Part shown: in pieces, positions 1-7,813 of the stretch | Layout of the letters: every line of letters begins with the position of its first letter | How positions within the stretch are numbered: the first letter of the stretch is position 1 | From: an uncultured Lachnospiraceae bacterium | GTDB lineage: Bacteria > Bacillota > Clostridia > Lachnospirales > Lachnospiraceae | NCBI GenBank assembly: GCA_934292725.1 | Contig: CAKQXY010000031.1 | Coordinates: forward strand, 1 to 43,348 | Direction of reading: 5' to 3' | Length of the DNA: 43,348 bases | Position numbers and translations under genes: made by a program | The notes under the pieces: generated by a model | Database searches by the model: none | What the model was told of the DNA's origin: nothing | Seen by the model: the letters and a program-made list of their open reading frames with translations, nothing else

Positions 1-24
1 GACATCAAATAAGCGAGGAAGAAA

Positions 25-1515
25 ATGAGAGTTTTTGATTTCAGTAACCAGACAGAAGAAAAGGTTAATCCGGAGTGTACATATACGACATTTCGTTCTG
101 ACGAAAAGATCTCTACACCAGAGCATCCAATTTTTGTTCTAGATAATAAAGAAAAAGAACATGCGCATCATTCCGCTGGATTTTTTACAAATCCGACAAA
201 GAGAACAGCATTTGAATTTAAAGAGGAAGATTCAAAAGAATCCTATACCGCCGATATTTTGAAGGTGGATTCACGTTTTGTCGGACTTGTGCGCTGGCTT
301 GGCGACAACCATATTAATGTGCGTTTGTCAGGAGAAAATACAGCAGAAGGATATGCAGTTTATAAGATTCGCGAGATCGCATTTGGCGGCGGCACAAAGC
401 TTTCAGCAGAGGATGGTTTCTTACAGTTTATGATTGATCGTCTGCTTGCAAGTGATGCACCGGCAGAAGAGGCTGAAGATGAAGATAAAGAAGAGCTTGG
501 CGATGATATGAAGATCACCAGCCTTCAGAGCATCACAGACTTTTTGACATGTGCTGGAAAGACACTTCCAGACAATATTCGTCTGTGGGCGAGACGAAAT
601 CTGGCTGTAGCGCGTTCTCATGAGGTTTCTCCAGAGGAGAAGCGTCATGCGCAGCGTGCGCTTTCCATTATGATGAATATCCAGTGGAAGAGCAATTATT
701 TTGAGGCAATTGATCCAGAGTATGCCCGTCAGGTACTTGACGAAGAACTTTACGGCATGGAGCGCGTAAAGCAAAGAATTATAGAGACTATCATTCAGAT
801 TAACCGTACACACACACTTCCGGCATATGGTCTTTTACTTGTCGGACCGGCTGGTACTGGAAAATCTCAGATTGCCTATGCAGTTGCCAGAATCTTGAAG
901 CTGCCGTGGACCACACTCGATATGAGTTCCATCAACGATCCAGAGCAGTTAACTGGAAGCTCACGTATCTACGCAAATGCAAAACCGGGTATTATAATGG
1001 AAGCTTTCTCAGCAGCGCGTGAATCAAATCTTGTATTCATCATCAACGAGCTTGATAAAGCAGCATCAAGTAAGGGCAGCGGCAACCCAGCCGATGTACT
1101 TTTAACACTTCTTGATAATCTTGGATTTACCGATAACTATATGGAGTGTATGGTTCCGACAGGCGGCGTTTACCCGATTGCAACTGCCAATAATAAGGAT
1201 CAGATTAGTGCTCCACTTATGTCTCGTTTTGCCGTGATCGACATTCCAGACTACACAAAGGAAGAAAAGAAGATAATCTTCACACGCTTTGCACTTCCGA
1301 AGGTACTGCGCCGCATGGGTCTTCGTGAGGGTGAGTGCATCGTCACACCAGAAGCAGTTGAGACAGTCGTTGATCTTTACGCACATACAACAGGTATCCG
1401 TGATTTAGAGCAGGCAGCAGAGCATATCGCTGCAAATGCATTGTATCGCATTGAGGTTAATAAAGTGGAGAATGTTACTTTCGATGCAGCAATGGTGAAA
1501 GAATTGTTTGCGTAA
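25..1515 (+). CDS. Lon-like AAA+ ATPase lacking a protease domain
   Basis: 496-residue protein with an uncharacterised N-terminal half and a C-terminal AAA+ module that resembles the ATPase domain of Lon. The Lon-like entry motif YGMERVKQRI is near residue 250, Walker A GPAGTGKS at about 274-281, a Walker B-like FIINELDK at about 338-345, sensor-1-like TANN, and SRF as probable arginine finger. The Lon Ser-Lys protease domain is absent; the protein ends after the AAA lid. The first acidic residue of Walker B is Asn (N341) while the catalytic Glu342 is kept. An acidic stretch (EEAEDEDKEELGDD) lies near residue 150. The ATG follows AGGAAG. A role as an ATP-driven remodelling factor is inferred; substrate and partners are unknown. 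The next genes are sporulation genes, but a weak terminator separates them. Confidence 0.8.
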   Translation: MRVFDFSNQTEEKVNPECTYTTFRSDEKISTPEHPIFVLDNKEKEHAHHSAGFFTNPTKRTAFEFKEEDSKESYTADILKVDSRFVGLVRWLGDNHINVRLSGENTAEGYAVYKIREIAFGGGTKLSAEDGFLQFMIDRLLASDAPAEEAEDEDKEELGDDMKITSLQSITDFLTCAGKTLPDNIRLWARRNLAVARSHEVSPEEKRHAQRALSIMMNIQWKSNYFEAIDPEYARQVLDEELYGMERVKQRIIETIIQINRTHTLPAYGLLLVGPAGTGKSQIAYAVARILKLPWTTLDMSSINDPEQLTGSSRIYANAKPGIIMEAFSAARESNLVFIINELDKAASSKGSGNPADVLLTLLDNLGFTDNYMECMVPTGGVYPIATANNKDQISAPLMSRFAVIDIPDYTKEEKKIIFTRFALPKVLRRMGLREGECIVTPEAVETVVDLYAHTTGIRDLEQAAEHIAANALYRIEVNKVENVTFDAAMVKELFA

Positions 1516-1536
1516 GACTCACCTGGGCAATTTTGC

Positions 1537-1562
1537 AAATGGTATTTTGCTCCATTTTTTTT
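1537..1562 (+). terminator. weak rho-independent terminator after the Lon-like gene
   Basis: Short stem AAATGG/CCATTT with a nine-base loop, running directly into a run of eight T. The stem is only six base pairs, so termination may be partial. Confidence 0.45.
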
Positions 1563-1605
1563 GAAAAATCAACAATTTTCATAGTAACAGAAAAATAAAT
1601 ATCAT

Positions 1606-1635
1606 GTATAGTTTTTGACTGGTCTGGGTAAAGTA
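1606..1635 (+). promoter_or_regulatory. possible forespore (sigma-G-like) promoter of spoVAD
   Basis: GTATA, an 18-base spacer, then TAAAGTA. This partly matches the sigma-G pattern (GHATR, 18 bases, CATNNTA); the first and third bases of the -10 differ. Position about 70 bases upstream of spoVAD, and forespore expression of spoVA genes in Bacillus, make it plausible but not proven. Confidence 0.3.
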
Positions 1636-1651
1636 GCCTTAGAATAAAAAA

Positions 1652-1682
1652 CTGCCGTTTACAGATTACTTGGAAATGGCAG
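1652..1682 (+). other. hairpin in the spoVAD leader
   Basis: CTGCCGTTT pairs with AAATGGCAG (one G-U pair) across a 13-base loop. It ends about 10 bases before the ribosome binding site and is not followed by a T-run, so it is more likely an mRNA leader structure than a terminator. Confidence 0.4.
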
Positions 1683-1702
1683 CGTTAGACTAAGGAGCGA
1701 TT

Positions 1703-2812
1703 ATGCAGACAGGAACAGCAAGTATACGTTTTGAGAGGCCGCCCCGCATTCTGCAGGCGGCCTCTGTTGTTGGCCCGAAAGAGGCGGAGGGACCATTTGG
1801 AGCACTATTTGATGAAATTGATTCTGACGGAAAATGTGGACAGGATAATTGGGAGCAGGCAGAGAGTGAGCTTCAAAAGAGGGCCGTAAAGAAAGTAATT
1901 GAGAAGGCACATCTTTTGCCGAAGCAGATTCGCTATGTATTTGCAGGTGATTTGCTTGGCCAGTGTATCGCAAGCAGTTTTGGAATTAGTGAGCTGAACT
2001 GCCCGACAATTGGCATGTATGGTGCGTGTTCTACAATGGGGCTTACACTTTCAACGGGTGCTATGTTTGTGAATGCAGGATATGCAGATCATGTACTTTG
2101 CGTGACAAGCAGCCATTATGCCTCTGCCGAGAGGCAGTTTCGCTTCCCGTCTGATTATGGAAACCAGAGACCGCTCAGTGCAGAATGGACTGTAACAGGT
2201 TCAGGAGCTGTTGTACTTGAAAGTGTTCAGGCACACATTACAACCCAACTCGATATTCCACTTGCCAAAATCACAGGAGTCACAACAGGAAAAATCGTAG
2301 ACTATGGAATAACAGATTCAATGAATATGGGCGCGGCGATGGCTCCTGCCGCATGTGATACTATTGTGCAGCATTTTGAAGATTTTAAGACAAAACCAAG
2401 CGATTATGACAAGATCATCACAGGCGATCTTAGCCAGATAGGAAGTAAACTATTAATCGACTTGCTTCGCGAAAAAAAGATTGACATTTCTGATCGTCAT
2501 ATGGACTGTGGACTGGAAATCTTTGAACGAAAAGAGCAGGATGTTCATGCAGGTGGAAGCGGATGTGGCTGCAGTGCTGTGATATTGGCTGCGTATATCT
2601 TGCCCCAAATTCAAAAAAAGATCTGGAAACGTGTGCTTTTTGTTCCGACAGGCGCGCTTCTGTCAAAGATTTCATTTAACGAAGGTGCAAGCATTCCAGG
2701 CATTGCACATGCAGTAGTCATTGAAGCGCTTGACTCATTCGATGAACGTTTTGAGAAGAAACAAAAGGCTATGTCATTAGCAGAAGGAGGCAAATCATGC
2801 AGGAATATCTAA
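1703..2812 (+). CDS. spoVAD: stage V sporulation protein AD
   Basis: 369 residues, about the length of the SpoVAD family. The protein has the thiolase-like fold signature regions of the family (for example GMYGACSTMG near residue 110 and TSSHYASAERQFRFP near residue 140). In Bacillus and Clostridia SpoVAD is part of the SpoVA channel that moves dipicolinic acid into the developing spore and out at germination. The ATG has an AAGGAG site six bases upstream. The reading frame overlaps spoVAE by 16 bases, so the two are translationally coupled. A spoVAC gene, which usually precedes spoVAD, is not present immediately upstream. Identity is secure; the local gene set is reduced. Confidence 0.93.
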   Translation: MQTGTASIRFERPPRILQAASVVGPKEAEGPFGALFDEIDSDGKCGQDNWEQAESELQKRAVKKVIEKAHLLPKQIRYVFAGDLLGQCIASSFGISELNCPTIGMYGACSTMGLTLSTGAMFVNAGYADHVLCVTSSHYASAERQFRFPSDYGNQRPLSAEWTVTGSGAVVLESVQAHITTQLDIPLAKITGVTTGKIVDYGITDSMNMGAAMAPAACDTIVQHFEDFKTKPSDYDKIITGDLSQIGSKLLIDLLREKKIDISDRHMDCGLEIFERKEQDVHAGGSGCGCSAVILAAYILPQIQKKIWKRVLFVPTGALLSKISFNEGASIPGIAHAVVIEALDSFDERFEKKQKAMSLAEGGKSCRNI

Positions 2813-3156
2813 TTGCATTTGCAGTCGGTGGCACGATCTGTGCGCTTTCACAGCTTCTGATGGACAAGACAAAGCTGATGCCAGGCCGAATTATGGTTAT
2901 TCTTGTGGTTACAGGTGTAGTTTTAGGTGCATTCGGCATCTACGAGCCATTTAAAGAGTGGGCAGGAGCAGGGGCAAGTGTGCCGCTTCTTGGTTTTGGC
3001 AATACGCTCTGGAAAGGTGTCAAAAAAGCAGTCGAAGAGGAAGGGCTGCTTGGCATCTTTAAGGGCGGACTGACCGCCAGCTCAGCGGGTATCTGTGCAG
3101 CGCTGGTATTTGGCTATCTTGCATCGTTGCTCAGCCATCCAAAACTAAAAAAATAA
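2797..3156 (+). CDS. spoVAE: stage V sporulation protein AE
   Basis: 119-residue hydrophobic protein with three to four predicted membrane segments (about residues 5-20, 32-50, 60-75 and 92-112), as expected for SpoVAE, a membrane component of the dipicolinic-acid channel. It starts inside the end of spoVAD, with GGAGG placed within the spoVAD coding region. A strong terminator follows, so spoVAD-spoVAE is a two-gene unit here. Confidence 0.9.
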   Translation: MQEYLIAFAVGGTICALSQLLMDKTKLMPGRIMVILVVTGVVLGAFGIYEPFKEWAGAGASVPLLGFGNTLWKGVKKAVEEEGLLGIFKGGLTASSAGICAALVFGYLASLLSHPKLKK

Positions 3157-3161
3157 AATAG

Positions 3162-3200
3162 AAAGAGATTACCACATCGCATAAAGGTAATCTCTTTTTT
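3162..3200 (+). terminator. terminator after spoVAE
   Basis: AAAGAGATTACC pairs perfectly with GGTAATCTCTTT over a 12-base loop, and the right arm continues into a T-run. A typical intrinsic terminator. Confidence 0.9.
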
Positions 3201-3219
3201 ATAAGCTTTGAAAATTGAC

Positions 3220-3248
3220 TTGCTTCTATGAAAGAACTCATTTATAAT
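3220..3248 (+). promoter_or_regulatory. sigma-A promoter of the Rpn-like gene
   Basis: TTGCTT, 17 bases, TATAAT. The -10 is perfect and the spacing ideal. It lies about 95 bases upstream of the TTG start and downstream of the spoVAE terminator. Confidence 0.6.
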
Positions 3249-3341
3249 AATGCTATACTATAATAGATAAAATATTTGTAAGAAAATATAAATGAGAAGA
3301 ATATGGTTTTTGTGATGAGAGAGGAATAGAAAGGAGACGAT

Positions 3342-4283
3342 TTGAATACGGAAGTAAAGAATGTAATAATAGCAACAGATGGAAAAGCACAGTATGATAC
3401 GAGTGCAAAACGTTTGTTGGCGCAGAAAAATATATTGGCACATATATTAGTCAGGACAGTTGATGAGTTTAAGGAGATGAAGCCAGAAGAAGTTGTATCA
3501 TATATAGAAGGAGAACCAAAGATAGGAACTGTTCCGATAGAGCCTGGAATGACAAATATGATGAAATCTAGTCAATCAGGTCAGAAAATAAAGGAAATGA
3601 ATACAGAAGACGCTGAGATAAATGAAGGGATGATTCGATTTGATATTATTTTTTATGTACGCATGAAGGATGGAATTTCGCAAATCATTGTAAATGTAGA
3701 AGCTCAAAAAGCAGAACCTATTGCGTATAAAATAATAAATAGATCAGTTTTTTATGTAAGTCGTCTTATATCATCCCAAAAGGAAAGAGATTTTGTTAAG
3801 TCGAATTATGATGATATAAAAAGGGTTTTTAGTATTTGGATTTGCATGAATATGTCAGGTAATACCATGAGTCATATTCATCTTGTAAAAGATGATATGC
3901 TGGGAGAGTATAATTGGAAGGGAAATATTAATCTAATAAATATTATATTAATTGGAATAACAAATGAACTTCCAACGGTTGATAAAAAATACGAGTTACA
4001 TCGATTGATTAGCACATTGCTGTCTAATCAGTTAAAACCAAATGAAAAATTTGAAATCATTGAAAAAGAATATGGAATTCCGCTTACGGAAGATTTAAGA
4101 AAGGATGTGAATGTTATGTGTAATCTGAGTCAGGGAATTGTAGACGATACTGAAATGAAGATTGTAATAAATATGTATAAAAATAATTTTACTTTAGAAC
4201 AGATTTCATTGGCAACGAAAAAAAGTATTGCGGAAATTGAAAGAATAATTAATGAAAATAATATAGCATTACCACAAAAATAG
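3342..4283 (+). CDS. Rpn-like / PD-(D/E)XK nuclease family protein
   Basis: 313-residue protein of the group often labelled PD-(D/E)XK nuclease family transposase, related to Rpn recombination-promoting nucleases. The putative nuclease core is RFDIIFYV around residue 100 (Asp) followed by VNVEAQKAE near residue 122, matching a D...ExQ variant of the PD-(D/E)XK motif. The C-terminus (about 280-313) looks like a small helical DNA-binding tail (TLEQISLATKKSIAEIERII). The start is TTG, chosen because an AAGGAG site sits five to six bases upstream. The gene is clearly more AT-rich than its neighbours and has its own promoter, consistent with lateral acquisition. No inverted repeats or transposase partner are visible, so mobility is not shown. 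Confidence 0.7.
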   Translation: MNTEVKNVIIATDGKAQYDTSAKRLLAQKNILAHILVRTVDEFKEMKPEEVVSYIEGEPKIGTVPIEPGMTNMMKSSQSGQKIKEMNTEDAEINEGMIRFDIIFYVRMKDGISQIIVNVEAQKAEPIAYKIINRSVFYVSRLISSQKERDFVKSNYDDIKRVFSIWICMNMSGNTMSHIHLVKDDMLGEYNWKGNINLINIILIGITNELPTVDKKYELHRLISTLLSNQLKPNEKFEIIEKEYGIPLTEDLRKDVNVMCNLSQGIVDDTEMKIVINMYKNNFTLEQISLATKKSIAEIERIINENNIALPQK

Positions 4284-4322
4284 ACGGTAAATCTATGAAA
4301 GATGTAACTAGGAGGATATACA

Positions 4323-5831
4323 ATGGCAATGGAAAAATACATGATGGCGCTGGATCAGGGAACAACTAGCTCTCGCTGCATTTTATTTGACCGAAAGGGA
4401 AATATCTGCAGTGTTGCTCAAAAGGAATTTGAACAGCATTATCCAAAGCCAGGCTGGGTAGAGCATGACCCGATGGAAATTTGGGCATCACAGGTGAGTG
4501 TATTATCAGAGGCAATGAATAAAATAGCAGCGCTTCCTGAGCAGATTCATGCAATCGGTATTACGAATCAGCGAGAGACTACGATCATTTGGGATAAAAA
4601 GACAGGCCGTCCAATTTATCCGGCAATCGTATGGCAGTGCCGCCGTACAAGTGAGCGAATTGATCGTCTAAGAGCAGATGGTATGACGCAAAAGGTTCGT
4701 GAAAAAACAGGATTAGTTCCAGATGCTTATTTTTCAGCAACAAAAATTGAATGGATCTTAGATCAGGTGCCAGGAGCCAGAAAGCGTGCACAGGATGGCG
4801 AGCTTCTTTTTGGAACAGTTGACTGCTGGCTTGTATGGAAACTGACAGGCGGCGCTGTCCATGCAACAGATTACACAAATGCATCAAGAACAATGTTGTT
4901 TAACATTCATACGCTGGAGTGGGATAAGGAACTTTTGGAATACTTTAATATTCCGCAGTCTATGCTTCCAAAGGTTCTTCCAAGCAGCTGTATTTACGGA
5001 AAAACAGATCCAGAGGTCACAGGCGGTGCTATTCCGATTGCAGGTATTGCGGGAGACCAGCAGGCAGCACTTTTTGGTCAGTGCTGTTTTGAGCCTGGTA
5101 ATGTGAAAAATACATATGGAACAGGATGCTTTCTTTTGATGAATACAGGTGCAGAGCCTGTAAGCTCTGATCATGGACTTGTCACGACAATCGCAGCAGG
5201 TTCGCCAGGTGAAGTGCAGTATGCGCTTGAGGGAAGTGTGTTTGTTGCAGGAGCGACAATTCAGTGGCTTCGTGATGAGCTTTGGATGATTAGAAGTGCT
5301 TCTGAGACAGAAAGCTTATGTCAGTCTGTTGAGGATACGGCAGGTTCTTATCTGGTGCCGGCATTTACAGGACTTGGTGCACCATACTGGAATCAATATG
5401 CAAGAGGTACGTTTGTAGGACTGACAAGAGGTGTAAGCCGTGCTCATTTTGTGCGCGCAGCCGTTGAGTCACTTGCGTATCAGGTACATGATGTGCTTGA
5501 AGCAATGGAACAGGACAGCGGTTATACAATAGATATATTAAAGGCAGATGGAGGTGCAAGTGCAAACAATTTCCTTTTGCAGTTTCAGGCAGATATTCTT
5601 GATGCACAGGTAGATCGCCCAGGATGTATCGAGACAACAGCGCTAGGTGCAGCTTACCTGGCAGGTCTTGCAACAGGATATTGGAAAGATAAAGAGGAGA
5701 TTCGTGCTAATTGGCAGCTGCAGCGTTCATTTATGCCGTCAATAGGAGAGACAAAGCGAAAGCAAAAGCTAAAGGGCTGGAAAAAAGCAGTTCGCTGTGC
5801 GCTTTTCTGGGCAAATGATGAGGAGGAATAA
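4323..5831 (+). CDS. glpK: glycerol kinase
   Basis: 502 residues, full family length. FGGY kinase signatures are present: N-terminal ALDQGTTSSR (phosphate-binding), NQRETT, GIAGDQQAALFGQ, and the C-terminal DGGASANNF and ETTALGAAYLAG. It phosphorylates glycerol to glycerol-3-phosphate with ATP. In many low-GC Firmicutes GlpK is activated by HPr-dependent phosphorylation of a His in the loop just before the PIAG motif; here that loop reads TDPEVTGGAIPIAG and has no His, more like the enterobacterial enzyme. The start has a strong AGGAGG. No glpF or glpD is adjacent, so glycerol uptake is encoded elsewhere. A strong terminator follows. Confidence 0.96.
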   Translation: MAMEKYMMALDQGTTSSRCILFDRKGNICSVAQKEFEQHYPKPGWVEHDPMEIWASQVSVLSEAMNKIAALPEQIHAIGITNQRETTIIWDKKTGRPIYPAIVWQCRRTSERIDRLRADGMTQKVREKTGLVPDAYFSATKIEWILDQVPGARKRAQDGELLFGTVDCWLVWKLTGGAVHATDYTNASRTMLFNIHTLEWDKELLEYFNIPQSMLPKVLPSSCIYGKTDPEVTGGAIPIAGIAGDQQAALFGQCCFEPGNVKNTYGTGCFLLMNTGAEPVSSDHGLVTTIAAGSPGEVQYALEGSVFVAGATIQWLRDELWMIRSASETESLCQSVEDTAGSYLVPAFTGLGAPYWNQYARGTFVGLTRGVSRAHFVRAAVESLAYQVHDVLEAMEQDSGYTIDILKADGGASANNFLLQFQADILDAQVDRPGCIETTALGAAYLAGLATGYWKDKEEIRANWQLQRSFMPSIGETKRKQKLKGWKKAVRCALFWANDEEE

Positions 5832-5833
5832 AA

Positions 5834-5868
5834 AAGAAGGCAGTCCCGATAAGGATTGCCTTCTTTTT
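5834..5868. terminator. bidirectional terminator between glpK and pyrG
   Basis: AAGAAGGCAGTCC pairs with GGATTGCCTTCTT (one G-U) over a six-base loop, flanked by A-run and T-run. It can serve both convergent genes. Confidence 0.9.
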
Positions 5869-5877
5869 GGTTAAGAA

Positions 5878-7500
5878 TTAATTCTGTTCGCTTTGATTTT
5901 TCTGATACTCCAGTGCCGCACCGATGAAGCCTTTAAACAGTGGATGTGGGCGATTCGGTCTTGACTTTAATTCTGGATGAGCCTGAGTACCGATAAACCA
6001 TGGGTGATTTGGAAGCTCAACCATCTCTACAATACGGCCGTCTGGTGAGATACCAGAAAGAGTCATGCCGTGAGCAGTGAGGGCAGCACGGTAATCGTTG
6101 TTGACTTCATAGCGGTGACGATGACGCTCTGCGATTTTCTCAGTGCCGTAAAGCTGATAAGCCTTAGTGTCCTTTCCTAAGATACATGGATAAGAGCCAA
6201 GGCGTAATGTACCGCCAATGTCAGTGACACCATTTTGATCTGGCATCAGATGGATAACTGGATGAGCGGTTTGCGGATCAAGCTCAATGCTGTGTGCATC
6301 GCGGATATCAAGCACGTGGCGTGCAAACTCAACGATTGCCATCTGCATGCCAAGGCACAGACCAAGGAATGGGATGTTATTTTCACGCGCATAGCGGATG
6401 GAGGTAATCATACCCTCAATACCACGATCACCAAAGCCGCCAGGAACGATAACACCAGAGACATCCTTTAATTGTTCAGCTACATTCTCAGGTGTTACCT
6501 GCTCAGAATCAACCCATTTGATTGTAACATTTGCGTGATGAGCAACACCGCCGTGCTTAAGTGCCTCAACAACACTGATATATGCATCGTGAAGTGCAGT
6601 ATACTTTCCGACAAGAGCAACAGTTACAGAGCTTGTCGGATTCTTCCATGCATCTACCATAGCCGTCCACTCGTCAAGATCAGGTTTTGGACTATCAAGA
6701 CCAAGGCATTCACAGGCAACATCTGCTAAATGCTCTTCCTCAAGCATAAGCGGAACCTCATATAATACGTCACAGTTCAAATTTTCCAATACGTGGCTGA
6801 CTGGAACATTACAGAAAAGACCGATCTTAGCCTTCATCTGGTCGCCCATTGGGTAATCGCTTCGGCACATGATGACATCTGGCTGAAGTCCCATTCCCTG
6901 AAGCTCCTTAACACTTGCCTGTGTAGGCTTTGTTTTCAGCTCCTGAGAAGCAGACAGATACGGGATCAGGGTAACATGAATCAGCATGGAATTGTTGCGG
7001 CCAACCTCATGCTGGAACTGACGGATAGACTCTAAAAATGGCTGACTTTCGATGTCACCAACAGTGCCGCCAACCTCGATAATGGCGATTTCTGTCTTGT
7101 CTGTTGTAAAATTGCGGTAGAAGCGATCCTTAATTTCATTTGTGATGTGAGGGATTACCTGTACGGTACCGCCGCCGTAATCGCCACGGCGCTCGCGCTG
7201 CAGTACGCTCCAGTAAACCTTTCCAGTGGTAACATTGGAATTGCGGGTGAGGCTTTCATCGATAAAACGCTCATAGTGACCAAGATCAAGATCAGTCTCA
7301 GCACCATCATCGGTGACAAACACCTCTCCGTGCTGAACCGGGTTCATAGTTCCCGGGTCAATGTTGATATAAGGGTCAAATTTTTGCATGGTAACGGTGT
7401 AGCCGCGCGCCTTTAACAGACGGCCAAGTGATGCGGCAGTGATTCCTTTTCCAAGTCCGGATACAACGCCTCCGGTGACAAATACGTACTTAACAGGCAT
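5878..7500 (-). CDS. pyrG: CTP synthase
   Basis: 540 residues, full length. The N-terminal synthetase domain starts with KYVFVTGGVVSGLGKG (P-loop-like) and includes the conserved VQHGEVFVTDDGAETDLDLG; the C-terminal class I glutamine amidotransferase domain has the nucleophile motif GLCLGMQ (Cys about 384) and a C-terminal catalytic His and Glu (AHPEL). It makes CTP from UTP, ATP and glutamine. The ATG has AGGAGG upstream. It is divergent from ftsH, with a long leader containing an inverted repeat. Confidence 0.97.
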   Translation of the reverse strand: MPVKYVFVTGGVVSGLGKGITAASLGRLLKARGYTVTMQKFDPYINIDPGTMNPVQHGEVFVTDDGAETDLDLGHYERFIDESLTRNSNVTTGKVYWSVLQRERRGDYGGGTVQVIPHITNEIKDRFYRNFTTDKTEIAIIEVGGTVGDIESQPFLESIRQFQHEVGRNNSMLIHVTLIPYLSASQELKTKPTQASVKELQGMGLQPDVIMCRSDYPMGDQMKAKIGLFCNVPVSHVLENLNCDVLYEVPLMLEEEHLADVACECLGLDSPKPDLDEWTAMVDAWKNPTSSVTVALVGKYTALHDAYISVVEALKHGGVAHHANVTIKWVDSEQVTPENVAEQLKDVSGVIVPGGFGDRGIEGMITSIRYARENNIPFLGLCLGMQMAIVEFARHVLDIRDAHSIELDPQTAHPVIHLMPDQNGVTDIGGTLRLGSYPCILGKDTKAYQLYGTEKIAERHRHRYEVNNDYRAALTAHGMTLSGISPDGRIVEMVELPNHPWFIGTQAHPELKSRPNRPHPLFKGFIGAALEYQKNQSEQN

Positions 7501-7553
7501 AATTACCTCCTCTGAAGAAAAATAAAAGTGTCAATAGTAAAATGCGTGTATGA

Positions 7554-7617
7554 ACTATTCAGCCATATAAAATAAATGCATGTATTACAGAAAGCAATTT
7601 TACTGGCTCTGAATAGT
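7554..7617 (-). promoter_or_regulatory. inverted repeat in the pyrG leader
   Basis: Plus-strand arms ACTATTCAGCCA (7554-7565) and TGGCTCTGAATAGT (7604-7617) are complementary except for a two-base bulge, with a 38-base loop. In the pyrG transcript they form a stem that closes most of the 5' leader. No T-run follows, so it is not a simple terminator. Function unknown; it could shape pyrG mRNA or bind a regulator. Confidence 0.45.
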
Positions 7618-7633
7618 CAACAAAATCAGAGTT

Positions 7634-7639
7634 ATTATA
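7634..7639 (-). promoter_or_regulatory. possible pyrG -10 element
   Basis: A perfect TATAAT on the minus strand about 134 bases upstream of the pyrG ATG. The -35 region 17 bases upstream is poor, so this is tentative. Confidence 0.35.
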
Positions 7640-7684
7640 CAACCATTTTTTTTTTAGCGCCACTATTATTTCACAGAAATTTTA

Positions 7685-7713
7685 TTGCAATATTGCATGT
7701 TCAATTATATAAT
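7685..7713 (+). promoter_or_regulatory. sigma-A promoter of ftsH
   Basis: TTGCAA, 17 bases, TATAAT. Leader of roughly 95 bases to the chosen ftsH start. It lies within the 313-base divergent gap between pyrG and ftsH. Confidence 0.65.
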
Positions 7714-7813
7714 AGTTACAGTTTACTTCTCATGTATGTTTTTTAGACTTTGCTAAAGCAGCTTTATAAGGCACGCATGATGGGTACTGAAAATGAAGAA
7801 AGGTGAGGAACGA

